From an uncultured Eisenbergiella sp. (lineage in GTDB: Bacteria; Bacillota; Clostridia; Lachnospirales; Lachnospiraceae), in assembly GCA_948960675.1 (NCBI GenBank), contig CARDPF010000009.1, positions 1 through 22,887 of the forward strand: a stretch of 22,887 nt of DNA, read 5' to 3'. Below the pieces are notes generated by a model. The model searched no databases, had not been told where the DNA came from, and saw only the letters and a list, made by a program, of their open reading frames with translations. The first letter of the stretch is position 1. Every line of letters begins with the position of its first letter. Positions 7,730 through 14,870 of this stretch are shown piece by piece. The position numbers and the translations under genes are program-made.

Positions 7730-8215
7730 ATGGGGGGAGCAGGGCAGCAGGTATTTTTGGCGGTTTGTATCGCAGGGGTCTTGGTTTTGGTGGCGCTGGC
7801 GGTTGGGCTTGCGTTTTACCATGCGCGCAGTTTGCGAAGGAAGCTTAGGGGAAAGCGGCTGGACGAACTGGACGGGCGGGAATTTGAATTTTTTTGTGCG
7901 GATCTGCTGGAAGCAGGCGGCTTTTATGAAGTGGAAGTCACGAAGGGAAGCGGCGACTATGGCGTGGACGTGTTGGCGGAGAAGGATGGGGTGACGTATG
8001 CGATCCAGTGTAAACGGTACAATTCCCCGGTAGGGGTCAAGGCCGTGCAGGAGGCGTGTGCGGGCCGGGAATACTATGACCGGATGGTGGGAGCCGTGAT
8101 GACGAATCAATATTTTACCCAGCCTGCGGTGGAAGCGGCGCGGAAGCTGAAAATTCTGTTATGGGACAGGGGATATCTGGAAGAAATGTTGGCGGAGAAG
8201 GAGATGAGGGCATGA
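7730..8215 (+). CDS. Membrane-anchored Mrr-type restriction endonuclease-like protein
   Basis: A 161-residue protein: one N-terminal transmembrane helix (~8-30), a basic stretch (RSLRRKLRGKR) that would face the cytoplasm, then an Mrr_cat-type PD-(D/E)xK domain (~44-155). Visible catalytic pattern: Glu53 in REFEFFCADLL, GSGDYGVDVLA with Asp80, and the Q93-C-K95 motif in YAIQCKRY, so the active site looks intact. Family members cleave DNA, often modified DNA, but small membrane-anchored forms are poorly characterised. I chose ATG 7730 (or the adjacent GTG 7727) because a GGGGAAAGG site lies about 10 bases upstream; the frame extends to a GTG at 7676, but that lies inside the structured element. 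The stop codon overlaps the ATPase start (ATGA). Confidence 0.87.
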   Translation: MGGAGQQVFLAVCIAGVLVLVALAVGLAFYHARSLRRKLRGKRLDELDGREFEFFCADLLEAGGFYEVEVTKGSGDYGVDVLAEKDGVTYAIQCKRYNSPVGVKAVQEACAGREYYDRMVGAVMTNQYFTQPAVEAARKLKILLWDRGYLEEMLAEKEMRA

Positions 8216-8913
8216 GTTTTGTAGAGTTTACGGACGTGAAAAAAATTTACTACATGGGGGAAGTGGATATAGAGGCCCTGCGGGGGGTCAGCTTTACGAT
8301 TGAAAAGGGTGAATTTTGTGTGGTGGTAGGCGCGTCCGGCGCTGGAAAGACGACGATTCTGAATATCCTTGGCGGCATGGATACGTTGTCGGAGGGAAGG
8401 GTGATGCTGGACGGTTGTGAGATCTCTTCTTACAACAAAAAAAAGCTTACCGCTTACCGCAGGTATGATATCGGTTTTGTATTTCAGTTTTACAATCTGG
8501 TACAAAACCTGACGGCGCTGGAAAACGTGGAGCTGGCATCCCAGATTTGCCGGGAGCCCTTGGATGCTGCGGCCGTGCTGGAACAGGTGGGGTTAAAGGA
8601 GCGGGCATCCAATTTTCCTGCACAGCTGTCCGGGGGCGAACAGCAGCGGGTGGCGATTGCCAGGGCGCTGGCCAAAAACCCGAAACTGCTTTTGTGCGAC
8701 GAGCCCACGGGTGCGCTGGATTATAATACCGGAAAGGCGGTTTTGAAAATTTTACAGGACACATGCCGCAATAACGGGGTGACGGTGGTGGTAATCACCC
8801 ACAACCAGGCGCTGACGGCGATGGCGGACCGGATTATCACGGTGAAAAACGGCAGGATTGCGGATATGCGGAAAAATGACCATGTCGTGCCCGTGGAGCA
8901 GATTGAGTGGTGA
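8212..8913 (+). CDS. ABC transporter ATP-binding protein (MacB/LolD type)
   Basis: A 233-residue ATPase that energises the adjacent FtsX-type permease. Walker A is GASGAGKTT (40-48), the signature [15 protein letters not shown] starts at residue 139, Walker B is [12 protein letters not shown] with Asp163 and catalytic Glu164, and the switch histidine is in VVVITHNQ. All motifs are intact. The ATG at 8212 overlaps the nuclease stop (ATGA) and follows GGAGAAGGAG, so translation is coupled; the longer frame starting at 8161 would lie within the nuclease gene and is not favoured. Members of this class drive export of lipoproteins, peptides or macrolides. Together with the permease it makes a complete two-component exporter or mechanotransmitter. 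Confidence 0.95.
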   Translation: MSFVEFTDVKKIYYMGEVDIEALRGVSFTIEKGEFCVVVGASGAGKTTILNILGGMDTLSEGRVMLDGCEISSYNKKKLTAYRRYDIGFVFQFYNLVQNLTALENVELASQICREPLDAAAVLEQVGLKERASNFPAQLSGGEQQRVAIARALAKNPKLLLCDEPTGALDYNTGKAVLKILQDTCRNNGVTVVVITHNQALTAMADRIITVKNGRIADMRKNDHVVPVEQIEW

Positions 8914-8926
8914 CGGAGGACGGGAA

Positions 8927-11900
8927 ATGAAATCTTCGATGGTGAAAACGACGCTGCGGGAAATTTGGGGCAGCTTTGGGCGTTACATGGCGATTTTGGC
9001 GATCGTGGCATTGGGGGTTGGTTTTTTTGCGGGGCTGATGGTAACGACGCCAACCATGGTCAAGGCGGGCGGCAGCTATATGAACGATAAGGAACTGTTT
9101 GACCTGCGGCTTTTGTCCACCTTGGGATTTGGGAAGGATGCGGAAACGCTTTTTGCGGGAAACGACGGGGTGGAAGCGGTGGAGGGTGCGGTTTCGACCG
9201 ACTTTTTGGCAAAGGATCCCCAGGGGGAGATCAGGGTTATGACTGCACAAACCCTGCTTTCTGTGCAGAACCAGCTGGAGGTAAAGGCCGGCCGGCTGCC
9301 CGAAAAGCCGGGGGAATGCGTGGTGGACGCCCATGCGTTCGGGGAAGATGCCATCGGATCTTTTCTGGGAATTGCCAAAGAAAACGAGGAAGAAACGGGT
9401 GAACTGTTTGCATATCGGTCCTATGAGATTGTTGGCTTGGTGGATGCAGTGTATTACGCCAACTATGAAAGGGGATCCTCGGCGCTTGGCAACGGCAAAG
9501 TGAGCGGCTTTGTCTATTTTTTGCCCCAAGGGTTTGACACCGACTATTATACGGAATTGTTTGTGCGGTTTGGGGAGGATTATGCGCTATACAGCGATGC
9601 TTACAAGGAAACGGTGGAGGATTTCAAGGATTGGGCCAAACCGCTGACCGAGCAGGCTGCCATGCAGCGCTACGACACGATTTTGGCGGAAGCTGACGAA
9701 AAGATTGCGGATGCGGAGGCCGAACTTTTGGAAAAAACGGGGGAAGCCAGGGCAGAATTGGCGGATGCGGAAAAGAAAATTGCGGACGGGGAGGCCTCCC
9801 TTGCAGATGCCAATGAAAAAATTGCGGATGGGGAGGCCGAATTGGCAGACGGACAACGGGAGGTCGCCGACGGCCAGAGGCAGCTTGCAGACAACCGGGC
9901 GCAACTGGCGGATGCCAGAAGGCAGATAGAGGATGGGCAGGCGCAGCTGGCACAGGGACGCCAGCAGTTGGAGACGGCCCTGGCGCAGGCACAGGCCGCC
10001 TACCAGGCGGGACAGTCAGATGCCCAGACACAGGCCCAGATCGGGCAGCTTAGCCTGCAGCTGCAGCAATTGGAAGCGCAGGAGGCAGCCCTGCAGGAAC
10101 GTCTTTTACAGGTTGCAGCCGGGGAGAGGCAGGCGCAGGAGGCGGGCCGGGAACTTGCGCAGGCACAGCGCGAGATAGAGGAAGGGGAAGCCGAATTGGA
10201 GGAGAACCGCCAAAAGCTAGCCGACGCGCAAAAGGATTTGGAGGAGGGGAAAAGGGAATACGAGGACGGTCTGCAAAAGCTGGAGGAGAAAACGGCAGAG
10301 GCAGAGGAAAAAATTGCGGATGCCAGGCAGGAATTGGCAGACTTAAAGGAACCGGATGTTTATGTGCTGGGACGGGACACCAATGTAGGGTATGCCTGCT
10401 TTGAAAACGATTCTACGATCGTTGCGGGGATTGCCAAGGTATTTCCGCTGTTCTTTTTTCTGGTGGCTGCCCTGGTATGTATCACTACGATGAACCGGAT
10501 GGTGGAAGAACAGCGCACCCAGATTGGGGTGCTAAAAGCCCTCGGATACGGGGAGTATAGGATCATGGGTAAGTATTTGTTCTATTCCGGCAGCGCAGCG
10601 GTGATCGGCAGTGTGTTCGGTTTTTCCGTCGGCTGTATCCTGTTCCCCACCGTGATTTGGAATGCGTACAAAATTATGTACAGTCTGGGGGAAGCGGTTC
10701 TGATATTCGACCCGTGGCTGGCCATTGTATCCCTGCTTGTGTCGCTTTTGTGTTCCATGGGAACTACCTGGCTGACATGCCGCTATGAACTGGCCAGTGT
10801 GGCGGCGCAGCTTCTGCGGCCCAAATCCCCCAAGGCCGGGAAGCGGATTTGGCTGGAATATTTTCCGTTCATTTGGGGAAGGTTTTCTTTCCTGGTAAAG
10901 GTATCCATCCGCAACGTGCTGCGGTATAAGCAGCGGTTTTTCATGATGGTGGTGGGAATCGGCGGATGCAGCGCACTGCTGGTGACGGGGTTTGGAATCA
11001 AGGATTCGATTGTAGACGTGGCTGTGCAGCAGTACGGGGAAATCCAACGGTATACCCTGGGTGTGACTTTGAAGGATCCCATCGAAGGGGAGGAGTCCGA
11101 CGCTACAGGGATCGCCATGGAGAACGGGGCGGACGGGTATGTGATTGTCTGCGAAAAAGCGATGGACGTAAACGGCCCGGCAGACACCAAATCCGCAAAT
11201 ATTGTAATCCCCAAACATCCGGAGCAGATGCGTGCCTACATTGATTTGCATACGCAAAAAAAAGAGCCCATTGATTGGCCCCAAAAAGGGGAAGCGGTGA
11301 TGAACACCAAGCTTGCGGAAAAATGCGGGTTAAAAATCGGGGATACGGTATCTTTGCGCAATGAGGACAATGAAAAGCTGACGGTGAAGCTGGCTGCCAC
11401 CAGCCGGAATTTTGTTTACAACTACGTTTATGTCAGCCCGGATACCTGGGAGGCCGACAACGGTGACAGCCCCGCATATAAAAGCCTTTATATTGATACC
11501 CAAAAAGATTGTGACATCGGGGCGCTTTCGGAAAAGCTACTTGCCTGTGAGGAAGTGTCCGCCGTTTCGGACTCTGCGGATTTCATGGACCGCGTCTCCA
11601 ATATGATGAAGAGTGTGGATTATATTGTGGTTTTGATCGTTTTTTGCGCGGGGGCGTTGGCTTTTATCGTCATTTACAATCTGACCAACATTAACATCAC
11701 GGAGCGGATCCGGGAAATTGCAACCATAAAGGTACTTGGCTTTTATCCTGCAGAGACGGCTTCCTACGTCTTTCGGGAAAATATTTTCCTGACGGCAATC
11801 GGTGCGGCGGCAGGCCTCTTGATGGGTGTGTTTTTGCATGGCTTTGTCATTTCGAAAATAGACGTGGACATGATCACGTTTGACGTGCGGATTTTGCCGC

Positions 11901-12016
11901 TGAGCTATCTGTGGAGTATCCTGCTGACGTTTGTGTTCATGGTAATCGTGGATTTATTTATGTACGCCAAATTGGAACGGATCAATATGGCGGAATCCTT
12001 AAAAAGCATCGAATGA
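8927..12016 (+). CDS. Large FtsX-like ABC permease with extracellular coiled coil
   Basis: A 1029-residue permease. It has TM1 at ~19-40, an extracytoplasmic domain to ~250, then a long coiled coil (~255-475). The coiled coil is built of heptad-like Ala-Asp-Gly-Glu/Leu-Ala-Asp units and changes to Gln/Ala-rich sequence in the middle. A first FtsX core follows, with helices at ~500-525, ~550-575 and ~600-620 and the cytoplasmic loop RTQIGVLKALGYGEYRIMGK. A second TM at ~670 opens another extracytoplasmic domain. A final FtsX core starts at ~895 with the loop REIATIKVLGFYPAETASYV. The duplicated-core layout is typical of Firmicute FtsX-like exporters. The ATG at 8927 has a GGAGGACGGGA site, 13 bases after the ATPase stop. 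The substrate is unknown; a coiled coil of about 220 residues would project well beyond the membrane. The 3' end overlaps the convergent DUF885 gene by 35 bases. Confidence 0.93.
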   Translation: MKSSMVKTTLREIWGSFGRYMAILAIVALGVGFFAGLMVTTPTMVKAGGSYMNDKELFDLRLLSTLGFGKDAETLFAGNDGVEAVEGAVSTDFLAKDPQGEIRVMTAQTLLSVQNQLEVKAGRLPEKPGECVVDAHAFGEDAIGSFLGIAKENEEETGELFAYRSYEIVGLVDAVYYANYERGSSALGNGKVSGFVYFLPQGFDTDYYTELFVRFGEDYALYSDAYKETVEDFKDWAKPLTEQAAMQRYDTILAEADEKIADAEAELLEKTGEARAELADAEKKIADGEASLADANEKIADGEAELADGQREVADGQRQLADNRAQLADARRQIEDGQAQLAQGRQQLETALAQAQAAYQAGQSDAQTQAQIGQLSLQLQQLEAQEAALQERLLQVAAGERQAQEAGRELAQAQREIEEGEAELEENRQKLADAQKDLEEGKREYEDGLQKLEEKTAEAEEKIADARQELADLKEPDVYVLGRDTNVGYACFENDSTIVAGIAKVFPLFFFLVAALVCITTMNRMVEEQRTQIGVLKALGYGEYRIMGKYLFYSGSAAVIGSVFGFSVGCILFPTVIWNAYKIMYSLGEAVLIFDPWLAIVSLLVSLLCSMGTTWLTCRYELASVAAQLLRPKSPKAGKRIWLEYFPFIWGRFSFLVKVSIRNVLRYKQRFFMMVVGIGGCSALLVTGFGIKDSIVDVAVQQYGEIQRYTLGVTLKDPIEGEESDATGIAMENGADGYVIVCEKAMDVNGPADTKSANIVIPKHPEQMRAYIDLHTQKKEPIDWPQKGEAVMNTKLAEKCGLKIGDTVSLRNEDNEKLTVKLAATSRNFVYNYVYVSPDTWEADNGDSPAYKSLYIDTQKDCDIGALSEKLLACEEVSAVSDSADFMDRVSNMMKSVDYIVVLIVFCAGALAFIVIYNLTNINITERIREIATIKVLGFYPAETASYVFRENIFLTAIGAAAGLLMGVFLHGFVISKIDVDMITFDVRILPLSYLWSILLTFVFMVIVDLFMYAKLERINMAESLKSIE
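9700..10350 (+). repeat. Heptad-coding tandem repeat inside the permease gene
   Basis: Imperfect direct repeats built on gaaaaaattgcggat, ggggaggccgaattg and similar blocks encode the coiled coil. At least three near-identical ATTGCGGA(T/C)GGGGAGGC copies occur at 9778-9845. Such repetition favours slippage and length variation between strains. Confidence 0.6.
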
Positions 12017-13859
12017 TAGCGGCTTTGGTGCCGGAATTGGAAAAGCGGCTGCTTTGCAGCCGCTTTGTCAGGTTTTTATAGTCGGAGGGGCCAGCCTCCA
12101 GTACGAACCGGTGAAAACGCATGGGCGTAAAGGCGTCGCCCCACTGTGCCTTTGCCCTGTTTTTTAAGGCGGTCATCTCCAGATAGCCTACGTAATATTT
12201 TAAGTATGTGGCAGGGGCGGTGCGCAGATAGTGGTAAATGCGTTCTGCGCTTTGGACGGGCAGTCCGAAGGAAGTCAGGGACTGCAGGATGTCGTCCTTT
12301 TTGGCTCCGTAATAGTGCAGGGAGATATCGAGCAGGGAAAAGAGATTGATCTGCAAATCCCGCTGCAGGCCAATCAGGGTACAGAGCAGGGAGGCGGCGG
12401 AGGATGCGTCCGAACTTTGCAGCAAATCTGCGGCGTATTCGTATGAAAGCCGTTCCGTATAATAGGCCCAGCCCTCCACATAGCCTCCGTAGTGAAGCAG
12501 TTCCCGGACGGGAAGTTCGTTGTTGCCGCCTGCCTGATACAGGGAGGAGTATACAGTTTGGTACAGATGGCCGGGGTAGCCTTCGTGGGCCAGGGTGGTA
12601 TAGAGTTCGATGCCTGCGGCGGTGGAGGCGCGGTTGATACAGATGGTGTTGTGGGCCAAATCGTCTATCGGGGGCGTCATATAAAAAGCCGGACTGGTAT
12701 AGGGCTCCAGTGCAGTGTCCACATCCCGCACGGTACACAGGATATTTTGGGAGGAAAGTTCCGTCAGGGATGGAAAGTCCTTTCGCATCCGGTCCTGCAG
12801 GTCGGAGAGGATTTCGGAGGGATCCGAGAGGGGGAAACCGTCGGACATAAGGGTGGGATCCGGAAAGCTTCCGGTCAGTTCCCGGTATTTTGCGCCGAGG
12901 GTTTGGATGTTTTCAAATTTTTGCTGAAAGACTTTTTGCAGAATGGCGTATATGCCATCCATATCCAGCGTAGATCCGGTGGTTTTTTGGACGAGCCAGG
13001 CGTAGTAGGCGCGTCCCTGCGGCATTTCCCACAGGCCGCCGTCATATTGCCCTTTTCCGGACAGTAAAAGCAGGTCATCCCCGAGTTTGTCATAGGCAGG
13101 CTGTACGACGGTGGACAACAGACGGTTATTTTCGGCAAGATATCCTTCCTTTTCCCGGGCCGTGACCATGCCTTGCTGTTGTAACGTTTCCAGTCTGTCT
13201 GCAAAGGTAAGCTGTAAAAAATGGGTTCCGGAGGCGATGGCAGTTTTGTCCATGATGCGGTCGCACTGGGAGACCACATTTTCGGCATCCTGTCTGGTCA
13301 TGAACAATCCGGCCTGCGCTTTCTCGGATTCAAAGTCGGAAAGCCCCTGCAGATAGGGACCGGTGGATTCCAGCAGCGATAAGTAAGTTTCAACGTCGCT
13401 TTTGTCGCGCAGCGTATATTCAGCCAACAGCAGGGGAAGCTCGCCCTGCATGCCGCCGGAGGGGGATAAGGGCTCCTCGTAGTACGTAAAGTCCTGTCCC
13501 GCATGCTGGGTTTCCAGCCAGGAGTATAATAGGTCATAGGTATAGCGGTCTTTTTCCGACAGCCGGGACGGGCGGATATGGGAAAGGCGCTCGAGAAAGT
13601 CTGCCGCCGCCTGTGCAGAGGCAAGCTGCCCCTGTCTGGAATATACGGGCAGGGAGGCGCTTTTTAAGGTAATGCCGTATGCTTTCGGATTTGCAAGGGT
13701 AAAGTGCAGGTCGAGGGCATCATTTTCCATGGATTGTATAAAAAAGGAGTCCGTCATTTTTCGGAAGAGATAGCCGTCAAATCCGTGGCACAGGTAAACA
13801 GCGGTGAAAAGAAGAAAAAAAAGTGGGATCACGATAAAACCATAACGTATTTTTTTCAA
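11982..13859 (-). CDS. DUF885-family putative zinc metallopeptidase, membrane-anchored
   Basis: A 625-residue protein with an N-terminal hydrophobic anchor (~7-27, FIVIPLFFLLFTAVYLCHGF), so the catalytic domain is probably outside the membrane. The family motif HEGYPGH is at 425-431 (TTLAHEGYPGHLYQT), and the downstream EGWAYYTERL has Glu462, fitting an HExxxH...E metal site. The region GPSDYKNLTKRLQ near the end matches the usual family terminus. DUF885 proteins are regarded as peptidases; substrates are poorly known. The start is TTG at 13859-13857 with only a weak site, as no ATG is available in frame. Oddly, the last ~25 residues are encoded across a terminator-like hairpin and into the convergent permease gene, suggesting loss of an earlier stop. 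The gene is divergent from the two-component system. Confidence 0.9.
   Translation of the reverse strand: MKKIRYGFIVIPLFFLLFTAVYLCHGFDGYLFRKMTDSFFIQSMENDALDLHFTLANPKAYGITLKSASLPVYSRQGQLASAQAAADFLERLSHIRPSRLSEKDRYTYDLLYSWLETQHAGQDFTYYEEPLSPSGGMQGELPLLLAEYTLRDKSDVETYLSLLESTGPYLQGLSDFESEKAQAGLFMTRQDAENVVSQCDRIMDKTAIASGTHFLQLTFADRLETLQQQGMVTAREKEGYLAENNRLLSTVVQPAYDKLGDDLLLLSGKGQYDGGLWEMPQGRAYYAWLVQKTTGSTLDMDGIYAILQKVFQQKFENIQTLGAKYRELTGSFPDPTLMSDGFPLSDPSEILSDLQDRMRKDFPSLTELSSQNILCTVRDVDTALEPYTSPAFYMTPPIDDLAHNTICINRASTAAGIELYTTLAHEGYPGHLYQTVYSSLYQAGGNNELPVRELLHYGGYVEGWAYYTERLSYEYAADLLQSSDASSAASLLCTLIGLQRDLQINLFSLLDISLHYYGAKKDDILQSLTSFGLPVQSAERIYHYLRTAPATYLKYYVGYLEMTALKNRAKAQWGDAFTPMRFHRFVLEAGPSDYKNLTKRLQSSRFSNSGTKAAIIRCFLRIPPY
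12042..12066. terminator. Terminator-like hairpin inside overlapping convergent genes
   Basis: AAAGCGGCTGC (12042-12052) pairs perfectly with GCAGCCGCTTT (12056-12066) around a TTT loop. T-rich sequence follows on the plus strand (GTCAGGTTTTTATA) and A/T-rich sequence on the minus strand. It sits 26 bases after the permease stop and would terminate that transcript. It also lies inside the last codons of the minus-strand DUF885 frame. Confidence 0.7.
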
Positions 13860-14006
13860 GACACATAACCCGTAAAGTTTTTATCATTTTATGAGGGAAA
13901 GGGGAATGATATACCGGGCGTCCATTCTGCCTGCCCCAAACTTCCTTCCGCAAAATGGATTTCCGGGATGTGTTTACAATTTGATGCTTATTTTCCCGAA
14001 ATCATG

Positions 14007-14015
14007 TGATATGAT
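14007..14015 (+). promoter_or_regulatory. Possible extended -10 promoter of the two-component system
   Basis: TGATATGAT (TGn plus TATGAT, 14007-14015) is a good extended -10, about 95 bases before the regulator ATG. No convincing -35 lies 16-18 bases upstream. A start near 14022 would place the dyad at 14042-14066 in the leader. Confidence 0.3.
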
Positions 14016-14041
14016 TATAGGATATCAGGGTTTATTCCCAC

Positions 14042-14066
14042 GGTCTGCGCAGTGCATGCGCAGACC
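14042..14066. promoter_or_regulatory. 9-bp perfect dyad upstream of the response regulator
   Basis: GGTCTGCGC (14042-14050) and GCGCAGACC (14058-14066) are perfect inverted repeats with a 7-base spacer, 44 bases upstream of the regulator ATG. No T-tract follows. Its inner half-site TCTGCGC recurs as a dyad before the kinase gene, which suggests a shared regulatory element. Confidence 0.5.
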
Positions 14067-14110
14067 TGTCTGGACTATTCTTTTAAAACGGACAAGGGCA
14101 GGGGGGAGAC

Positions 14111-14770
14111 ATGAAAATATTGGTGATAGAGGACGATCCTTCCATTTCAGAATTGATCTGCATGAATTTGGAAGCTGCGGGGTATGAACCGGCGGCGGTT
14201 TTTGACGGGATTGAGGCGCAACGCCTTCTGCGCAGCGGGGAGGCGGAGGACGCTGCGCTGGCGTTGGTGGATGTGATGCTTCCCGGCAGGGACGGTTTTG
14301 CACTGATATCGGATTTTTTGAAGGTACAGGTACCGGTGATTTTTCTGACGGCGAAGGCGGATGTGGCATCCAGGGTGCATGGCTTAAAGGCCGGGGCGGA
14401 GGATTATATCGTAAAACCCTTTGAAGTACTTGAACTTCTGGTGCGGATGGAAAAGGTATTGAAGCGTACGGGCCGGGGGCGTACGAAAATCTGTATCCGG
14501 GACGTGGAAATCCATTTGAAGGAGCACAAGGTGACGAAGGCCGGCATGCCGGTTGCTTTAAAACCGATGGAGTATGAACTTTTGGTGGCACTGGCGCAGG
14601 GGCGTAACATTGCCTTTTCCAGGGAGGAACTGTTAAACCGTGTATGGGGCTTGGATTATATGGGGGAGACGCGCACGGTGGACGTGCATGTGGGGCAGCT
14701 GCGCAGAAAGCTGGATTTTCATGACGTCATTCGCACGGTCCCCAAAATGGGATACCGGCTGGAGGACTGA
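14111..14770 (+). CDS. OmpR/PhoB-family response regulator
   Basis: A 219-residue DNA-binding regulator. In the receiver domain (1-118) the acidic pocket is Asp8/Asp9, the phosphoacceptor is Asp54 in LVDVMLPGRDG, the switch Thr is Thr80 and the conserved Lys is Lys102 in DYIVKPFE; all are intact. The winged-helix effector (~125-218) shows the family pattern LKPMEYELL...FSREELLNRVWG...RTVDVHVGQLRRKL...IRTVPKMGYRLE. The strong site CAGGGGGGAGAC precedes the ATG. The partner kinase starts 100 bases downstream, an unusually long gap for such a pair. Target genes cannot be read directly; the neighbouring dyads, the lipoprotein and the divergent peptidase are candidates. Confidence 0.96.
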   Translation: MKILVIEDDPSISELICMNLEAAGYEPAAVFDGIEAQRLLRSGEAEDAALALVDVMLPGRDGFALISDFLKVQVPVIFLTAKADVASRVHGLKAGAEDYIVKPFEVLELLVRMEKVLKRTGRGRTKICIRDVEIHLKEHKVTKAGMPVALKPMEYELLVALAQGRNIAFSREELLNRVWGLDYMGETRTVDVHVGQLRRKLDFHDVIRTVPKMGYRLED

Positions 14771-14799
14771 CCGGGATACCCGGCAGGGCGGAGGGGGAA

Positions 14800-14823
14800 G
14801 ATTGAAAATTGAAATTTTCAATC
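14800..14823. promoter_or_regulatory. Near-perfect 24-bp AT-rich palindrome between regulator and kinase
   Basis: GATTGAAAATT (14800-14810) and AATTTTCAATC (14813-14823) are perfect 11-bp arms with a 2-base centre. Such a small centre is unfavourable for an RNA hairpin and better fits a dimeric-protein operator, though a processing or attenuation site is possible. Confidence 0.45.
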
Positions 14824-14834
14824 GCGAATTTGTG

Positions 14835-14857
14835 TCTGCGCAATAAAGCAGCGCAGA
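14835..14857. promoter_or_regulatory. TCTGCGC/GCGCAGA dyad before the sensor kinase
   Basis: TCTGCGC (14835-14841) and GCGCAGA (14851-14857) are perfect 7-bp arms with a 9-base spacer. They are identical in arm sequence to the core of the dyad at 14044-14064, whose spacer is 7 bases. It ends 13 bases before the kinase ATG, so as RNA it could also affect kinase translation. Confidence 0.45.
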
Positions 14858-14870
14858 AATGGTGTAACAT

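Noticed and set aside
8161..8211. Longer N-terminus for the ABC ATPase
   Set aside because: The extra codons lie inside the nuclease gene; the ATG at 8212 has a strong site and starts the conserved domain normally.
8858..8926. Longer N-terminus for the large permease
   Set aside because: It overlaps the ATPase coding end and has no site; ATG 8927 follows GGAGGA and begins right before the first TM helix.
9700..10350. Repetitive DNA considered as a tandem array or CRISPR-like locus
   Set aside because: The repeats are in frame, imperfect and heptad-coding with no spacer pattern; they encode the coiled coil.
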